Origin: GCA-2731375 sp964631725
Lineage (GTDB): Bacteria > Pseudomonadota > Alphaproteobacteria > GCA-2731375
NCBI GenBank assembly: GCA_964631725.1
Contig: CAZVYX010000025.1
Location: 17,457-81,456 of the forward strand
Length of the DNA stretch: 64,000 nt
Reading direction: 5' to 3'
Below are positions 44,673-53,498 of this stretch, piece by piece; position 1 is the stretch's first letter; each line of letters opens with the position of its first letter. The notes beneath the pieces were generated by a model that did no database searches, was not told the origin of the DNA, and worked only from the letters and a program-made list of their open reading frames with translations. A program made the position numbers and the translations under genes.

Positions 44673-45180
44673 CTTTCCGGCCGCTGCGATCCTCGCCCTT
44701 CTGCTGGTGGGATCGCTTTCGGGCTGTATCGAGGAAAACGTGACGCCGCTGCAAATCGGCGCCAAGGCGCCGCCGTCGACGCTGACCCTGTTGAACGGCC
44801 AGACCCGGGAGGTCAACGACCTTGCCGGACGGGCCCAGGTCATCACTTTCATGTCCTCGTGGTGCCCCTGTTCCAACGATTCCATTCCGCTGATGAAGAA
44901 GGCGTTCGAACGCCACGGCAAGGGCGACGACGGCAAGGTCGCTTTCCTAATGATCGGCTTCCAAAGCCCCGAGAGCAAGTTCGCGGACATTGCCGCGAAA
45001 TGGCGGATGCCGTTTCCCGTGGGCTACGATGACGGCGACCAGATCGCGCGGATTTACGGCATCACGGCGCCGCCGACCACCGTCTTCATCGATGCGGAGG
45101 GCAACGTCAAGCGGGTTTTCTACGGCAATATCAAGGACATAGAGGACGATTTTTTCAAGTGGACCAGTGAGTTGCTGTAA
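44650..45180 (+). CDS. Redoxin-family lipoprotein with CPC motif
   Basis: 176 residues. Lipobox LSGC (Cys26), thioredoxin-like fold with SSWCPCSNDS and a cis-Pro segment APPTTVFIDAEG. The active site is C-x-C rather than C-x-x-C, a spacing that favours isomerase or metal-binding behaviour over simple reduction. It overlaps the previous gene by 23 bp and the next by one base. Confidence 0.82.
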   Translation: MNWTRYFSFPAAAILALLLVGSLSGCIEENVTPLQIGAKAPPSTLTLLNGQTREVNDLAGRAQVITFMSSWCPCSNDSIPLMKKAFERHGKGDDGKVAFLMIGFQSPESKFADIAAKWRMPFPVGYDDGDQIARIYGITAPPTTVFIDAEGNVKRVFYGNIKDIEDDFFKWTSELL

Positions 45181-45881
45181 TGGCGTACCTTGGTGCCATC
45201 GGCGACGGCTTTTCCTCGTTCTTTTCGATCTGGCAGGTTTGTATCCTGCAGATCTCGCCGTTCTTCCTGGCTTATGTCACCGGCCTTTATTTCGCTACCG
45301 GGCCGCTTGGGGCCACGGCCGGCCTTGCCGGGCGGGTGTTGCTTCCGGCAGTCTCTTTCCTGCCCGGTTTCACCGCCATGTATGCCTTGTTGACCATGAC
45401 CGGGCTGTCGATCGGCCGCGCCTTCGTTTTCAATCTCAGTACGCTGGAGTTTATTGCCGGCGGCTATATTCTGCTTGCCGCGCTTTCGCTGCTGCTGTGG
45501 GGACGGCTTACCATGCTGGAACAACTGCGCCGGCCCGCCGTGCTGGCGGCCGTCTCGCTATTGCTCGGCATCGCCTTCGCCCTGATCTATTCGCCCTGCA
45601 TCACGCCGGCGTTGTCGAAGATACTGGGCCTGGCCGGGCGTCCCGAAACGGCCGTGCATGGCGGCACCCTGGCGCTGTTCTATGCCACCGGTATCTGTCT
45701 GGCCCTGACCCTGACGGCCACCGTACTGGTCTATTTGCTGGCTAGAATAGGTATCGTGGCGCGCCACGCGGCGCTGGCAAGAGGCGCCTGCGCCCTGATC
45801 CTTGGCATTCTGGCGGGATTGAACCTCAGCGGCACGATGATCTACTACAAGGCGTTCTTTCTGGGCTTCCTGGTGGGATGA
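45180..45881 (+). CDS. CcdA-like thiol-disulfide transmembrane protein
   Basis: 233 residues, six hydrophobic segments. The paired cysteines expected for CcdA/DsbD-beta are visible: WQVCILQISPFF in the first helix and YSPCITPALSK in the fourth. It carries electrons from cytoplasmic thioredoxin across the membrane to the periplasmic TlpA-like proteins encoded next to it. TAATG overlap with the upstream gene. Confidence 0.88.
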   Translation: MAYLGAIGDGFSSFFSIWQVCILQISPFFLAYVTGLYFATGPLGATAGLAGRVLLPAVSFLPGFTAMYALLTMTGLSIGRAFVFNLSTLEFIAGGYILLAALSLLLWGRLTMLEQLRRPAVLAAVSLLLGIAFALIYSPCITPALSKILGLAGRPETAVHGGTLALFYATGICLALTLTATVLVYLLARIGIVARHAALARGACALILGILAGLNLSGTMIYYKAFFLGFLVG

Positions 45882-46093
45882 AACAAGCGATGGCAAAGCT
45901 GCCGCCCGGCTTCAGGCTACAGGCGTTCGGCGGCACGCTGGCCGGTTTCGGGCTGATCGATACCGTCATGAACCTGATAACCGGAATAGCCCTGGACGGA
46001 TTCTTCCTGATCCTGATCGTCGCCGGCGCCGCCCTATTCGCGATCGGCACCCGGCAAAGACGAAAGCAAGACTACCAGGCGACCTGCGGATAG
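45878..46093 (+). CDS. Small membrane protein, function unknown
   Basis: 71 residues with two hydrophobic segments (~17-35, 38-55) and a basic tail. Overlaps the ccdA-like stop by 4 bp and its 3' end overlaps the convergent cytochrome b-c gene by 22 bp. Last gene of the plus-strand operon. Not a family I recognise. Confidence 0.6.
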   Translation: MKQAMAKLPPGFRLQAFGGTLAGFGLIDTVMNLITGIALDGFFLILIVAGAALFAIGTRQRRKQDYQATCG

Positions 46094-47205
46094 AACCAGT
46101 GTTCGACCATCCATTGGTTGTCATCCAGCAAGGGCACGATGTTACGGTCCTTGTAGGCCTTTGGCGGGATGCCCATGCGGGCGCCCATCATGACATTGTG
46201 ACAGGAATTGCACCCCAGCGTGGGTGAGACGTGGGTTTCCACGTAAAGCGTGCCGAACGGCACGGCGGTGGCAATCACGACAATCAAGAAGGAACCGGCC
46301 GCCGTAAGGACCTTCGCCTTGCTAAGCTTGCCCATGGGGCGCGACGGGGCGCCCTGCTGCCAATTGGTTCTGCCCTTGAAGACATAGGGCAGCAGGATCA
46401 GGCCAACGAACAGGGCCAGAGGCAGATAAAAGGTCAGCAGAGACGCCATGGCGCCATCGAATTTCAGGAACGGCTGCAGCAGGAACAGAATGAACCATTC
46501 CGGTGCCGGGATATCAGCACCTTCAAGCGGCATCGGGATGATGTCGGGATCTTCGGTGGGCGTGGGGATGTTGAAGGCCAAAACGGCGATGGCGATGATG
46601 AAGGGCAGCGACAGCAGGCCATGTTTGATCAGGTAGGCGCCAAGGTTCAGCCTTTTCCTGCGCAGCACAGCCAGGACGTGGAAATCGATCAATATGTAGG
46701 CGATTATGGGCAGGATCACCGCATGGGCGACGAGATTTCGGCTTAGGCTAAAAGCATTGATCAGGAAATCCTTCAATGCCGGACCCACCAGCGGTACAGC
46801 GGCCAGATAGTTGGGCACCATTTCCATGAACCAATAGGCCCGCCATTCCCAGGGCAGGATAAAGCCGGTTACCAGCAAGGCCAGAAGCGGCAGCAAAAGC
46901 AGGCCGCCGGTAAGCCAGGAAGTGGAGCGGAGATAGTTGAGAAACTCCCGCCGCAGCAGGCTCCTGACCACGTGCACGATGATGGCGGCGAAAATGAACA
47001 GCGCCATCCAGCGGTGACTGTCCCTGATCCAGGCACCGGCGGCGAAGTCCTTGTAGAGGCCCTGAACGCTGGCATAAGCCGTTTCCAGGCCGGCCTGATA
47101 AAACATGGCCAGAAAGATTCCGGTCAAAAGCTGCAGGATCAGCAAAACCAAGGCGACACCGCCAAAATAATGCCGCCAGTGATTAAGCTCTATGTTCATT
47201 TTCAT
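46072..47205 (-). CDS. Cytochrome b with C-terminal c-type haem domain
   Basis: 377 residues. A full cytochrome b (b6-like half plus subunit-IV-like half with PEWF at ~236) with haem ligands H64/H78 and H161/H176; the 14-residue interval in the second pair is the b6 type. After the last membrane helix it has C332-NS-C335-H336, a c-type haem site, in a CHNxMMGxR context shared with the 57188 product. The b6 Cys that binds haem ci is Tyr here. No Rieske gene is adjacent. It overlaps the upstream binding-protein gene by 4 bp. Confidence 0.88.
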   Translation of the reverse strand: MKMNIELNHWRHYFGGVALVLLILQLLTGIFLAMFYQAGLETAYASVQGLYKDFAAGAWIRDSHRWMALFIFAAIIVHVVRSLLRREFLNYLRSTSWLTGGLLLLPLLALLVTGFILPWEWRAYWFMEMVPNYLAAVPLVGPALKDFLINAFSLSRNLVAHAVILPIIAYILIDFHVLAVLRRKRLNLGAYLIKHGLLSLPFIIAIAVLAFNIPTPTEDPDIIPMPLEGADIPAPEWFILFLLQPFLKFDGAMASLLTFYLPLALFVGLILLPYVFKGRTNWQQGAPSRPMGKLSKAKVLTAAGSFLIVVIATAVPFGTLYVETHVSPTLGCNSCHNVMMGARMGIPPKAYKDRNIVPLLDDNQWMVEHWFYPQVAW

Positions 47206-48467
47206 TGTTTACTCGTCGTCGTTTGCACCAAGGCGAATTTTTCGCCGGTTTGACCAGCTTCCACGCGATAGAGGTAGGGCCGCTTTATCGGTGTGCCGTC
47301 CGCCGCCCAGTGGCCAGGGCCGCTCACGCCCTCGCCTGCCTTTAGCTTGACCAGGGCCTCTCTGACGACAGAGCCTTTCAGGGAAGCGGCATCGTTCAGT
47401 GCCTGGGCCAGAAGTCCGAAGGCGTCGTAGGCCAGGGCGGCAAATCTGTCGGGCACGGCGTTTTTCCTGGCCTTGTGCGCCGCCACGAAATCGCTGACCA
47501 GGGATGAAGGATGATCGGGCGCGAAAGTAGCGTAGACCAGAGCACCCCGCACCGCGGCTCCACCCTGTTCCAGGAATTGTCCATTGAACAGATCTTCACC
47601 GCCGATTATGGGCAAAGCCGGCTTGCCGTCCTTGCTGGCTGCCTTGGCCAGCAGCGCGGCCTCCTGCACGCTCCCCGTAAAGATGATGGCCTGCAATCCG
47701 TCCGAGCTGGCCTTCAGGGCCGCCGCGACCTTGCCAATATCCGTCTTGCCCGAAAATGTATCGTAGGTATCGGCTTCAAGGACGATCTTGCCGCCGTGCC
47801 TTGGCACCGCCTGCTTGAACAGGGCGGCAATGGAGAGGGAATAGTCATAGGACGACGATGTGACCAGGGCGAAGTCGCGGTAGCCCAGCTCAGCCGTGGC
47901 ATGGCGAAGCATTGCATCGATGGCGGTCTCGTCGGGCAGAGCGAAATGGAAAATATAACTGCCGCTTCTGGCAATTTTTCGCCTCGTCCCGATGGAAATG
48001 AAAACCGTGCGCGCGCCGTTGACCAGGTGGGTCGGCGCGAATGTTGACCAGCCCGTGGGAGCCGAAAATATTGCCACCACGTTCTTCTTGATCAAGGCCT
48101 CGGCGATATCGAGGGCCTGGCCGGAGCCGCCGCTGTTGTCATGATGAATGATTTCGATCTTTTCGCCGCGCAGACCGCCCCGGGCATTGAAACGCTCGGC
48201 CGCCATGGTGATGCCTTCCAGCACGGCCAGGCCGTATTTTGCCTCCGCGCCGGTTTCCGGGCCGATTACGCCGACGATCAGGGCCCGTTCCTTTTCCTGC
48301 CGCTGGGCCGGTTTCTTGGCGGCCGGCGGCGCCATCCATTCCGGTCTGCCGGCCTTTTCCACAACCGGCGTTTCACCGTCATCGCCCTGCAGACCAAGCA
48401 AGGCGAAGACGGCAACACCACCGAGGGCGATGCCGACCAGAAAAATCAAAATCGTCTTGAAACGCAT
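47202..48467 (-). CDS. Branched-chain-amino-acid-type periplasmic binding protein
   Basis: 421 residues. An N-terminal membrane segment (~5-27) looks like an uncleaved anchor. It is a type I periplasmic binding fold (VIGPETGAEAKYGLAVLEGI, EKIEIIHHDNSGGSGQALDIAEALI). There is no Liv permease nearby; the gene sits between an ABC-2/Gld-like set and a cytochrome b. It may be a sensor or scaffold rather than a transporter part. Family call solid, role unknown. Confidence 0.8.
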   Translation of the reverse strand: MRFKTILIFLVGIALGGVAVFALLGLQGDDGETPVVEKAGRPEWMAPPAAKKPAQRQEKERALIVGVIGPETGAEAKYGLAVLEGITMAAERFNARGGLRGEKIEIIHHDNSGGSGQALDIAEALIKKNVVAIFSAPTGWSTFAPTHLVNGARTVFISIGTRRKIARSGSYIFHFALPDETAIDAMLRHATAELGYRDFALVTSSSYDYSLSIAALFKQAVPRHGGKIVLEADTYDTFSGKTDIGKVAAALKASSDGLQAIIFTGSVQEAALLAKAASKDGKPALPIIGGEDLFNGQFLEQGGAAVRGALVYATFAPDHPSSLVSDFVAAHKARKNAVPDRFAALAYDAFGLLAQALNDAASLKGSVVREALVKLKAGEGVSGPGHWAADGTPIKRPYLYRVEAGQTGEKFALVQTTTSKQ

Positions 48468-48499
48468 CTCGCGCTACACCGCTCCCTTGGCGGACCCTT

Positions 48500-49462
48500 C
48501 TAGCCCGCTTCCTTCCAATGCTCTCCGCCGGCGAGCAGAGATTTGACGAGTTTTTCTTCCAGCAGGACGACGTTCTGGCTGCTGTTGCTCCTGGCGAAAT
48601 AGCCGCGCCGCTTCCGGTCCTTGCCGCCAATGTGCAGAACCTGCACCTGCTTCTTGCCCTGCACCGTGATGGTTACGGTGATGCTCGGGGGTTCCAGTCC
48701 GTATTGGGCCAAACCGGAAGGCGCCTCATCGACAAACGCCTTCACCGGCGTGTCCTTGATCGCGTACAGAGTTTCCAGCACCTTGGCCTGATCGGCGCGG
48801 GCTTTTTGCGGCAGCAACATGTCCCATCGCCCGCGCTCGAGCACCACGACCACCATATCCCTGCCCCGGCGCATGATCTCCATGCGCTTCAGTTTCAGGG
48901 GATCAAAAAGCAGGGTCGATTTGTCACGCAGGGCATAGACGGAAGTGTCCGCCTCCGTCCGCACATCGGAATGGATGCGGTATACGGCGGTCTCGCCCTT
49001 GAACCTGCCGTAGGTGACGTTGAGGGTTGGGCCCTTGTCACCAAATTCCATGGTGGTCACACCGTTGGCGGTCTTGAAACTGATTTCCAGCTCCGGTTGG
49101 GCCAGCCCCAGCTCCGCCAGCTTGGCCGGCTCCGGGTCTTCAAACAAGATCGCGTCCTTGCGCGAGTCGACGATATTCTTCAACAACTTGCCGATGGCCT
49201 CGTCGTCGCCCTTCGCCGCCAGGGGTTCGTTCAGCTGCCATCCGTCACCTTCCCTGTTCAGGCGCGCCCGGATGCCGTCCTTGGCGGTTTTAATCCAAAA
49301 TGCGGCCACCTGGTCGATTTCAAAGGGAAACAGCTTCAGGTTCGCCTGTTCGACCCGTTCGGCCTCCTCGACCCTGTCGTCAATCAACTGGGAAGCCCCA
49401 AACAGCGCGGCCAGAGCGATAACCCAGAAAATCGTTTTCTTGAAATTCTTCAAGACATCCAC
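48500..49462 (-). CDS. DUF4340 protein
   Basis: 320 residues from GTG 49462, overlapping the end of the 49450 gene; a TTG at 49453 is possible. An N-terminal membrane helix (TIFWVIALAALFGASQLI) precedes repeats of DUF4340 (KDAILFEDPEPAKLAELGL, LNVTYGRFKGETAVYRI). The family almost always follows GldG-like genes, as here, and is presumed to be an extracytoplasmic part of that ABC system. Confidence 0.8.
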   Translation of the reverse strand: MDVLKNFKKTIFWVIALAALFGASQLIDDRVEEAERVEQANLKLFPFEIDQVAAFWIKTAKDGIRARLNREGDGWQLNEPLAAKGDDEAIGKLLKNIVDSRKDAILFEDPEPAKLAELGLAQPELEISFKTANGVTTMEFGDKGPTLNVTYGRFKGETAVYRIHSDVRTEADTSVYALRDKSTLLFDPLKLKRMEIMRRGRDMVVVVLERGRWDMLLPQKARADQAKVLETLYAIKDTPVKAFVDEAPSGLAQYGLEPPSITVTITVQGKKQVQVLHIGGKDRKRRGYFARSNSSQNVVLLEEKLVKSLLAGGEHWKEAG

Positions 49463-51087
49463 CGCCGGCGTCCGACGACGGCGATGCCGATCGCCAGCAT
49501 CAAGGTTGGCATCAGGATGACGCATAGCCAAAAGACCAGGTTGTTCTGCGTATCCGTCAGGGTCAATGGGGTCAATTCGGTCGGCTTCTTGCGCACCGAT
49601 ACCAGGGCCGTTTCCTTGGCCAGCCAACCGACCATATTGAGGAAGAAATCCTTATTGCCCATCAGATTGAGATAGGCATTGCCGGCGAAGTCGGAATCAC
49701 CAACCACGATGATCCGGCCCCAACGGTTAACACCTTCCGTCAGGGTGCTCTTCGGGGTCACGACGGTATCACCCGGCTTGCCGGCCACTGAAGGTGCCTT
49801 GGCCGGGGCCGGGGCGGCCGCATTACTCTTGTCCTTGACCTTGATGACGCTGACAGCGGCCAGACTTATCGGGCCGCGCTGGTCGTCATCCGCATTGAAC
49901 TTGATATCCTCTTCCTCCAGCTTGCCCTTGCTCTTGGCCCAACTGCTGGAACCGGTCTTGGCCAGATTGAACATACCCTTGGCCGGATCTTCCTTGACCT
50001 CGATGGAGCGGGCCACGGGGAAGAAGGTGACGAACCTGAAGTCCCGGCCAATCATGTGCTTCTGGTTATATTCCATCACCACGGGCGTCAGGTAATTGGC
50101 GCCGAGCATCTTGCTTTGCTTGTCGATGATGATGTCGTTGCCGACCTTGAAGCCATATCCCGATAGATGGGTGGAGATCGTCGGCGCCAACAACGGGTCA
50201 AGCAGGAACAGCAGACTGCCGCCGCCGTCCACATAGCTTCTGATCTTGACCAACTCGGCCGGCAGGAAATCCGTCTTCGGCCCGGCGATGACCAGAATGG
50301 CGGCATCCTCGGGCACCCGCTCCTGGTTAACGAGGAGCAATTCACTAACCTTGAAAGTCTCCTTCTCCATCGCCGCCTTGGCCAGCTTGTAGCCCGTCTT
50401 CTCGCCGTCCTTGAGGTCCTTTTCGCCATGACCTTTTAGGAAGTAGATGGTCTTGACCTTGTCGGAAATAACTTTCAGCAGGGCGTTGGTAAGCTTCTCC
50501 TCCGACTCGAACCCCACCGTCTCCTGCTTGCCGCGGGAACGGATCAAAGTTGTTCGATACGATGTGACGCCATATTTCGCGGTCTCGATGGGACGCTTGT
50601 CCGGATCGACAAAATGAAAACTAAATTTCGGTGTATGGTAGGAATATTCCTCCAACAGGTCATGCATCGCCTGCCTGGATCGTTCGTCGCCCCGATAGAA
50701 GGCCACGGCCTCCACATCATGTTCCAGGGATTTCAGGATTTTCACGGTTTGCCGCGACAGCGAATAGCGCCCGGTCTCGGTCAGATCGGTCCGCACCTTG
50801 TAGCGTACCGACATCACGCCGACCAGGGCGATGATGACCGCGAATACGGCAATCATGACCGCCATATTGGCGCCGTGCTTGGTTGAACGCTGGGATGTGA
50901 AGCGTCTGATTTCCGTGAAATTGATATAAAAGAACAACAGTAGCGAAAGCAGGCCGCCCCAAACCAGGGACAGCGGGACAACGCCAAATTCTCGCGTAAC
51001 CGCATAGTATATGCCGCCGGCGGCGACGCAGACGACACCGGCCAACCCGAGGGCGAAGAGCAACTTCCTAAACGTCATCACCGCCAC
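49450..51087 (-). CDS. GldG-family ABC-associated protein
   Basis: 545 residues. Two N-terminal membrane helices, a large extracytoplasmic region (GldG/ABC_transp_aux: LTETGRYSLSRQTVKILKSL, FYRGDERSRQAMHDLLEEYS, FLKGHGEKDL) and a C-terminal membrane helix (~515-537). It acts with the ABC-2 permease and ATPase encoded upstream. An Ala/Pro-rich low-complexity stretch lies at ~425-445. The family was named for gliding but is common in non-gliders. Confidence 0.85.
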   Translation of the reverse strand: MAVMTFRKLLFALGLAGVVCVAAGGIYYAVTREFGVVPLSLVWGGLLSLLLFFYINFTEIRRFTSQRSTKHGANMAVMIAVFAVIIALVGVMSVRYKVRTDLTETGRYSLSRQTVKILKSLEHDVEAVAFYRGDERSRQAMHDLLEEYSYHTPKFSFHFVDPDKRPIETAKYGVTSYRTTLIRSRGKQETVGFESEEKLTNALLKVISDKVKTIYFLKGHGEKDLKDGEKTGYKLAKAAMEKETFKVSELLLVNQERVPEDAAILVIAGPKTDFLPAELVKIRSYVDGGGSLLFLLDPLLAPTISTHLSGYGFKVGNDIIIDKQSKMLGANYLTPVVMEYNQKHMIGRDFRFVTFFPVARSIEVKEDPAKGMFNLAKTGSSSWAKSKGKLEEEDIKFNADDDQRGPISLAAVSVIKVKDKSNAAAPAPAKAPSVAGKPGDTVVTPKSTLTEGVNRWGRIIVVGDSDFAGNAYLNLMGNKDFFLNMVGWLAKETALVSVRKKPTELTPLTLTDTQNNLVFWLCVILMPTLMLAIGIAVVGRRRWMS

Positions 51088-51860
51088 CGGTTGGATTCAA
51101 GCGACCGCAGGGTCAGAAACAGGAACAACGCGGTGAATACCAGGAAATAGATGATATCCTCGGTATCGACGACGCCCTTGGCCAGGCTTTCGAGATGCTC
51201 GTTCATGGCAAGGTACGAGATGATCTGGGCAATGGTTGGCGACACGAATGTCGTCGAATAACTCATCAACCAGAAACAAAAGAGAATTCCGATCGAGAGC
51301 GAAGCGGCGATGATCTGGTTCTCGGTCAGGGACGAGGTAAAAATGCCCAGCGAAATGAAGGCCGCGCCGAGCAAGAACAGCCCGCCGTAGCCGGTGATCA
51401 TCGGCACTATTTCCGGCTGTCCCAGATAGATCAATAGGATCGGATAGGAAATGGTGGAAAGCAGCATCGCGGCGAACACGACCAGACAGGCCAGGAACTT
51501 GCCAATGACGACCTCGGCATCTCTAACCGGATAGGTCAGCAGCAGCTCCATGGTGCCGGACTTCTTTTCATCCGCCAGCAACTTCATCGTCAGCAGCGGC
51601 AACATCAACAGCATGACGATGGAGATATTACCGAACAGCGGCCGCACCACGGTCTCATTGATATTCAAAAGATTGTATTGCTTGGCCACCATGGGGTTGG
51701 CCTGGGCCTGCAGGCTCAGAACAGAAAAACTGGCCAGCAGATTGAAAAACAGATATCCCGTCGCGGCCGCGAAAATGGCGATGACCGCATAAGCAATATA
51801 GGAACTGAAATAAGACTTGAGATCCTTTTTCAGAACAAGACCGATGTTCCTCGGGTTCAC
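51078..51860 (-). CDS. ABC-2-type permease (GldF/NosY-like)
   Basis: 260 residues, six membrane segments. MKLLADEKKSGTMELLLTYPV is the typical ABC-2 amphipathic motif. It overlaps the ATPase gene by 4 bp and the GldG gene by 10 bp, so the three are one unit. NosY of nitrous oxide reductase clusters belongs to the same superfamily, but here the partners are GldG and DUF4340 rather than NosD. Confidence 0.87.
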   Translation of the reverse strand: MNPRNIGLVLKKDLKSYFSSYIAYAVIAIFAAATGYLFFNLLASFSVLSLQAQANPMVAKQYNLLNINETVVRPLFGNISIVMLLMLPLLTMKLLADEKKSGTMELLLTYPVRDAEVVIGKFLACLVVFAAMLLSTISYPILLIYLGQPEIVPMITGYGGLFLLGAAFISLGIFTSSLTENQIIAASLSIGILFCFWLMSYSTTFVSPTIAQIISYLAMNEHLESLAKGVVDTEDIIYFLVFTALFLFLTLRSLESNRWR

Positions 51861-52813
51861 GGGCCGTCCTCTTCCGTCACCAGTTGAATGAAGACGTCCT
51901 CCAGCGAGGTCTCCATCGCGCGCATCTCATTCAGTTTCCAATTGTTGGCCACGATCACGGGCAGGATACTCTGCTCCCCATCCGCGTCCTTATCCAGTTC
52001 GACGACAAAGCCATTGCCACCACCGTCATCCCCGTTGCCGCTGGCGGCCGCCGGCTCAACCTTGCCGATACCCTGGATCGCGCTCAAGGCGGCGGTGATC
52101 CGCTCGCGCTCGCCGCTGATGCTGAGGAACAGCCGTGATGAATCACGCAGGTTACCGGTCAGGTTTTCCGGCGTATCCACCGCCACCAGCTTACCCTTGT
52201 TGATGATAATCACGCGTTCGCAGACCATGCTCACCTCGGGCAGGATATGGCTGGAGAGAATGATCGTGCGCTGCTCCGCCAGTTCACGGATCAGCTTGCG
52301 GATTTCCTTGATCTGTTTTGGGTCGAGACCGTTGGTGGGTTCGTCGAGAATCAGGATCTCGGGGTCGTTGACCAGGGCCTGGGCCAAGCCCACCCGCTGC
52401 CGGTAACCCTTGGACAATTCAGCGATCGGGCGGCCGGCAACCGCCTCAAGGCCGCAATCACCCATGGTCCGGGTGATCGTCTGTTTGACGGCCCGGCCCT
52501 CCACCCCCTTGATGCCGGCGACAAAGGCCAGGTAGTCATCGACAATCATGTCGCCATACAAGGGCACGTTTTCAGGCAGATAGCCGATCCGCTTACGGAC
52601 CTCGAAGGAATCCTCGAAGCAGTCGTAGCCGGCCACCATGGCCTTTCCCGAAGTGGCGGGAAAGTAACAGGTCAGGATACGCATGGTCGTGGTCTTGCCG
52701 GCACCGTTTGGTCCGAGAAAACCGATGGTCTCACCCTTCTCGGCGGAGAACGTCAAACCCTCAATGCCAAGATGCGAACCATAGCTCTTGGTCAGGTCTT
52801 CAACTTCGATCAT
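51857..52813 (-). CDS. ABC transporter ATPase (GldA/NosF-like)
   Basis: 318 residues. Walker A GPNGAGKTTTMRIL (~residue 37), signature LSKGYRQRVGLAQALV, Walker B ILILDEPTNGLD and the H-loop SSHILPEV. A C-terminal ~90-residue extension resembles the regulatory tail of NosF/CcmA-type proteins. It energises the permease encoded downstream, possibly for copper-site maturation in the NosZ-like protein. ATGA overlap with the cytochrome gene before it. Confidence 0.9.
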   Translation of the reverse strand: MIEVEDLTKSYGSHLGIEGLTFSAEKGETIGFLGPNGAGKTTTMRILTCYFPATSGKAMVAGYDCFEDSFEVRKRIGYLPENVPLYGDMIVDDYLAFVAGIKGVEGRAVKQTITRTMGDCGLEAVAGRPIAELSKGYRQRVGLAQALVNDPEILILDEPTNGLDPKQIKEIRKLIRELAEQRTIILSSHILPEVSMVCERVIIINKGKLVAVDTPENLTGNLRDSSRLFLSISGERERITAALSAIQGIGKVEPAAASGNGDDGGGNGFVVELDKDADGEQSILPVIVANNWKLNEMRAMETSLEDVFIQLVTEEDGP

Positions 52814-53355
52814 GATTGCTTGCCGTCCGTTCCGAGGCCATAGCGCCTGTAGGCGCCCGGTGCCCGCTTGTTTTTGAGCGCTGCTTCGATCGGCCGCTTT
52901 TCAACGGGGGTCGCCAGAAGATCGATCAACGCCTGATCCCTGTCGAGAAGTTTGCGCAGGTCCTTTTCGGGCCAATCGCTCTCCCAATTGCCGATCAGGG
53001 CGTTCCAGGCCTGGGCGATGGCGACGATTTCGGCGTCGCTGAACTGTTCAAGATCGATGTGCTTGTTTTGGGCATTCGTGATGTCCGTGTACTTCTTCAT
53101 GAAGTGCGCCACGACAATGAACGGCGGCCCGCAGCGGGAGCAGTACTTGAGCATCTTTTCCTCGCTATGACAGGTCGAACACCTCTCATAGGCAAGTGCG
53201 ATGGCCTCATCCGGGGTATAGGCGATATACCCCATTGCCTTGGCTTCCTTGACAAAGGCCGCGCCTAGGGAATTGGGTACCAGGACGATCAAGGCGGCGG
53301 TGCCCAGAACGGCGGCAAGCAACACTGCCGATATTATCCAGCCCTTCCTCATCAC
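52810..53355 (-). CDS. Membrane-anchored c-type cytochrome
   Basis: 181 residues. N-terminal membrane helix (~7-27). Haem motif C59-ST-C62-H63 followed after nine residues by a second pair C72-SR-C75 without His, which may be a disulfide or a metal site. The C-terminal part is helical and charged. Probably a quinol-side or inter-complex electron carrier. Preceded by a long hairpin at 53372-53423. Confidence 0.8.
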   Translation of the reverse strand: MMRKGWIISAVLLAAVLGTAALIVLVPNSLGAAFVKEAKAMGYIAYTPDEAIALAYERCSTCHSEEKMLKYCSRCGPPFIVVAHFMKKYTDITNAQNKHIDLEQFSDAEIVAIAQAWNALIGNWESDWPEKDLRKLLDRDQALIDLLATPVEKRPIEAALKNKRAPGAYRRYGLGTDGKQS

Positions 53356-53371
53356 CCGATACCCTTGGTCT

Positions 53372-53423
53372 AAAGAAAAGAGGAGGTCAGTCGCGCAAGC
53401 GCTTCCGGCCCCCTCTTTCTTTT
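53372..53423 (-). terminator. Long imperfect hairpin after the cytochrome c gene
   Basis: AAAGAAAAGAGGAGG (53372-53386) pairs imperfectly with CCCCCTCTTTCTTT (53409-53422), and on the minus strand the right arm ends in a T-rich tract. It fits a terminator or attenuator between the 53499 cytochrome c gene and the downstream genes, ending only ~17 bp before the next start codon. Confidence 0.55.
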
Positions 53424-53498
53424 CATTTCCGCCGCAGCGGATGTTTCGAACTTCAAATCCGGCCCTAACCGATACTTTAGGCGATCAGGGTCTCGAAA

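Noticed and set aside
47202..48467. Amino acid ABC importer
   Set aside because: Only the binding-protein fold is present; no Liv permeases or ATPases are nearby and the protein appears membrane-anchored, so transport of amino acids is not supported.
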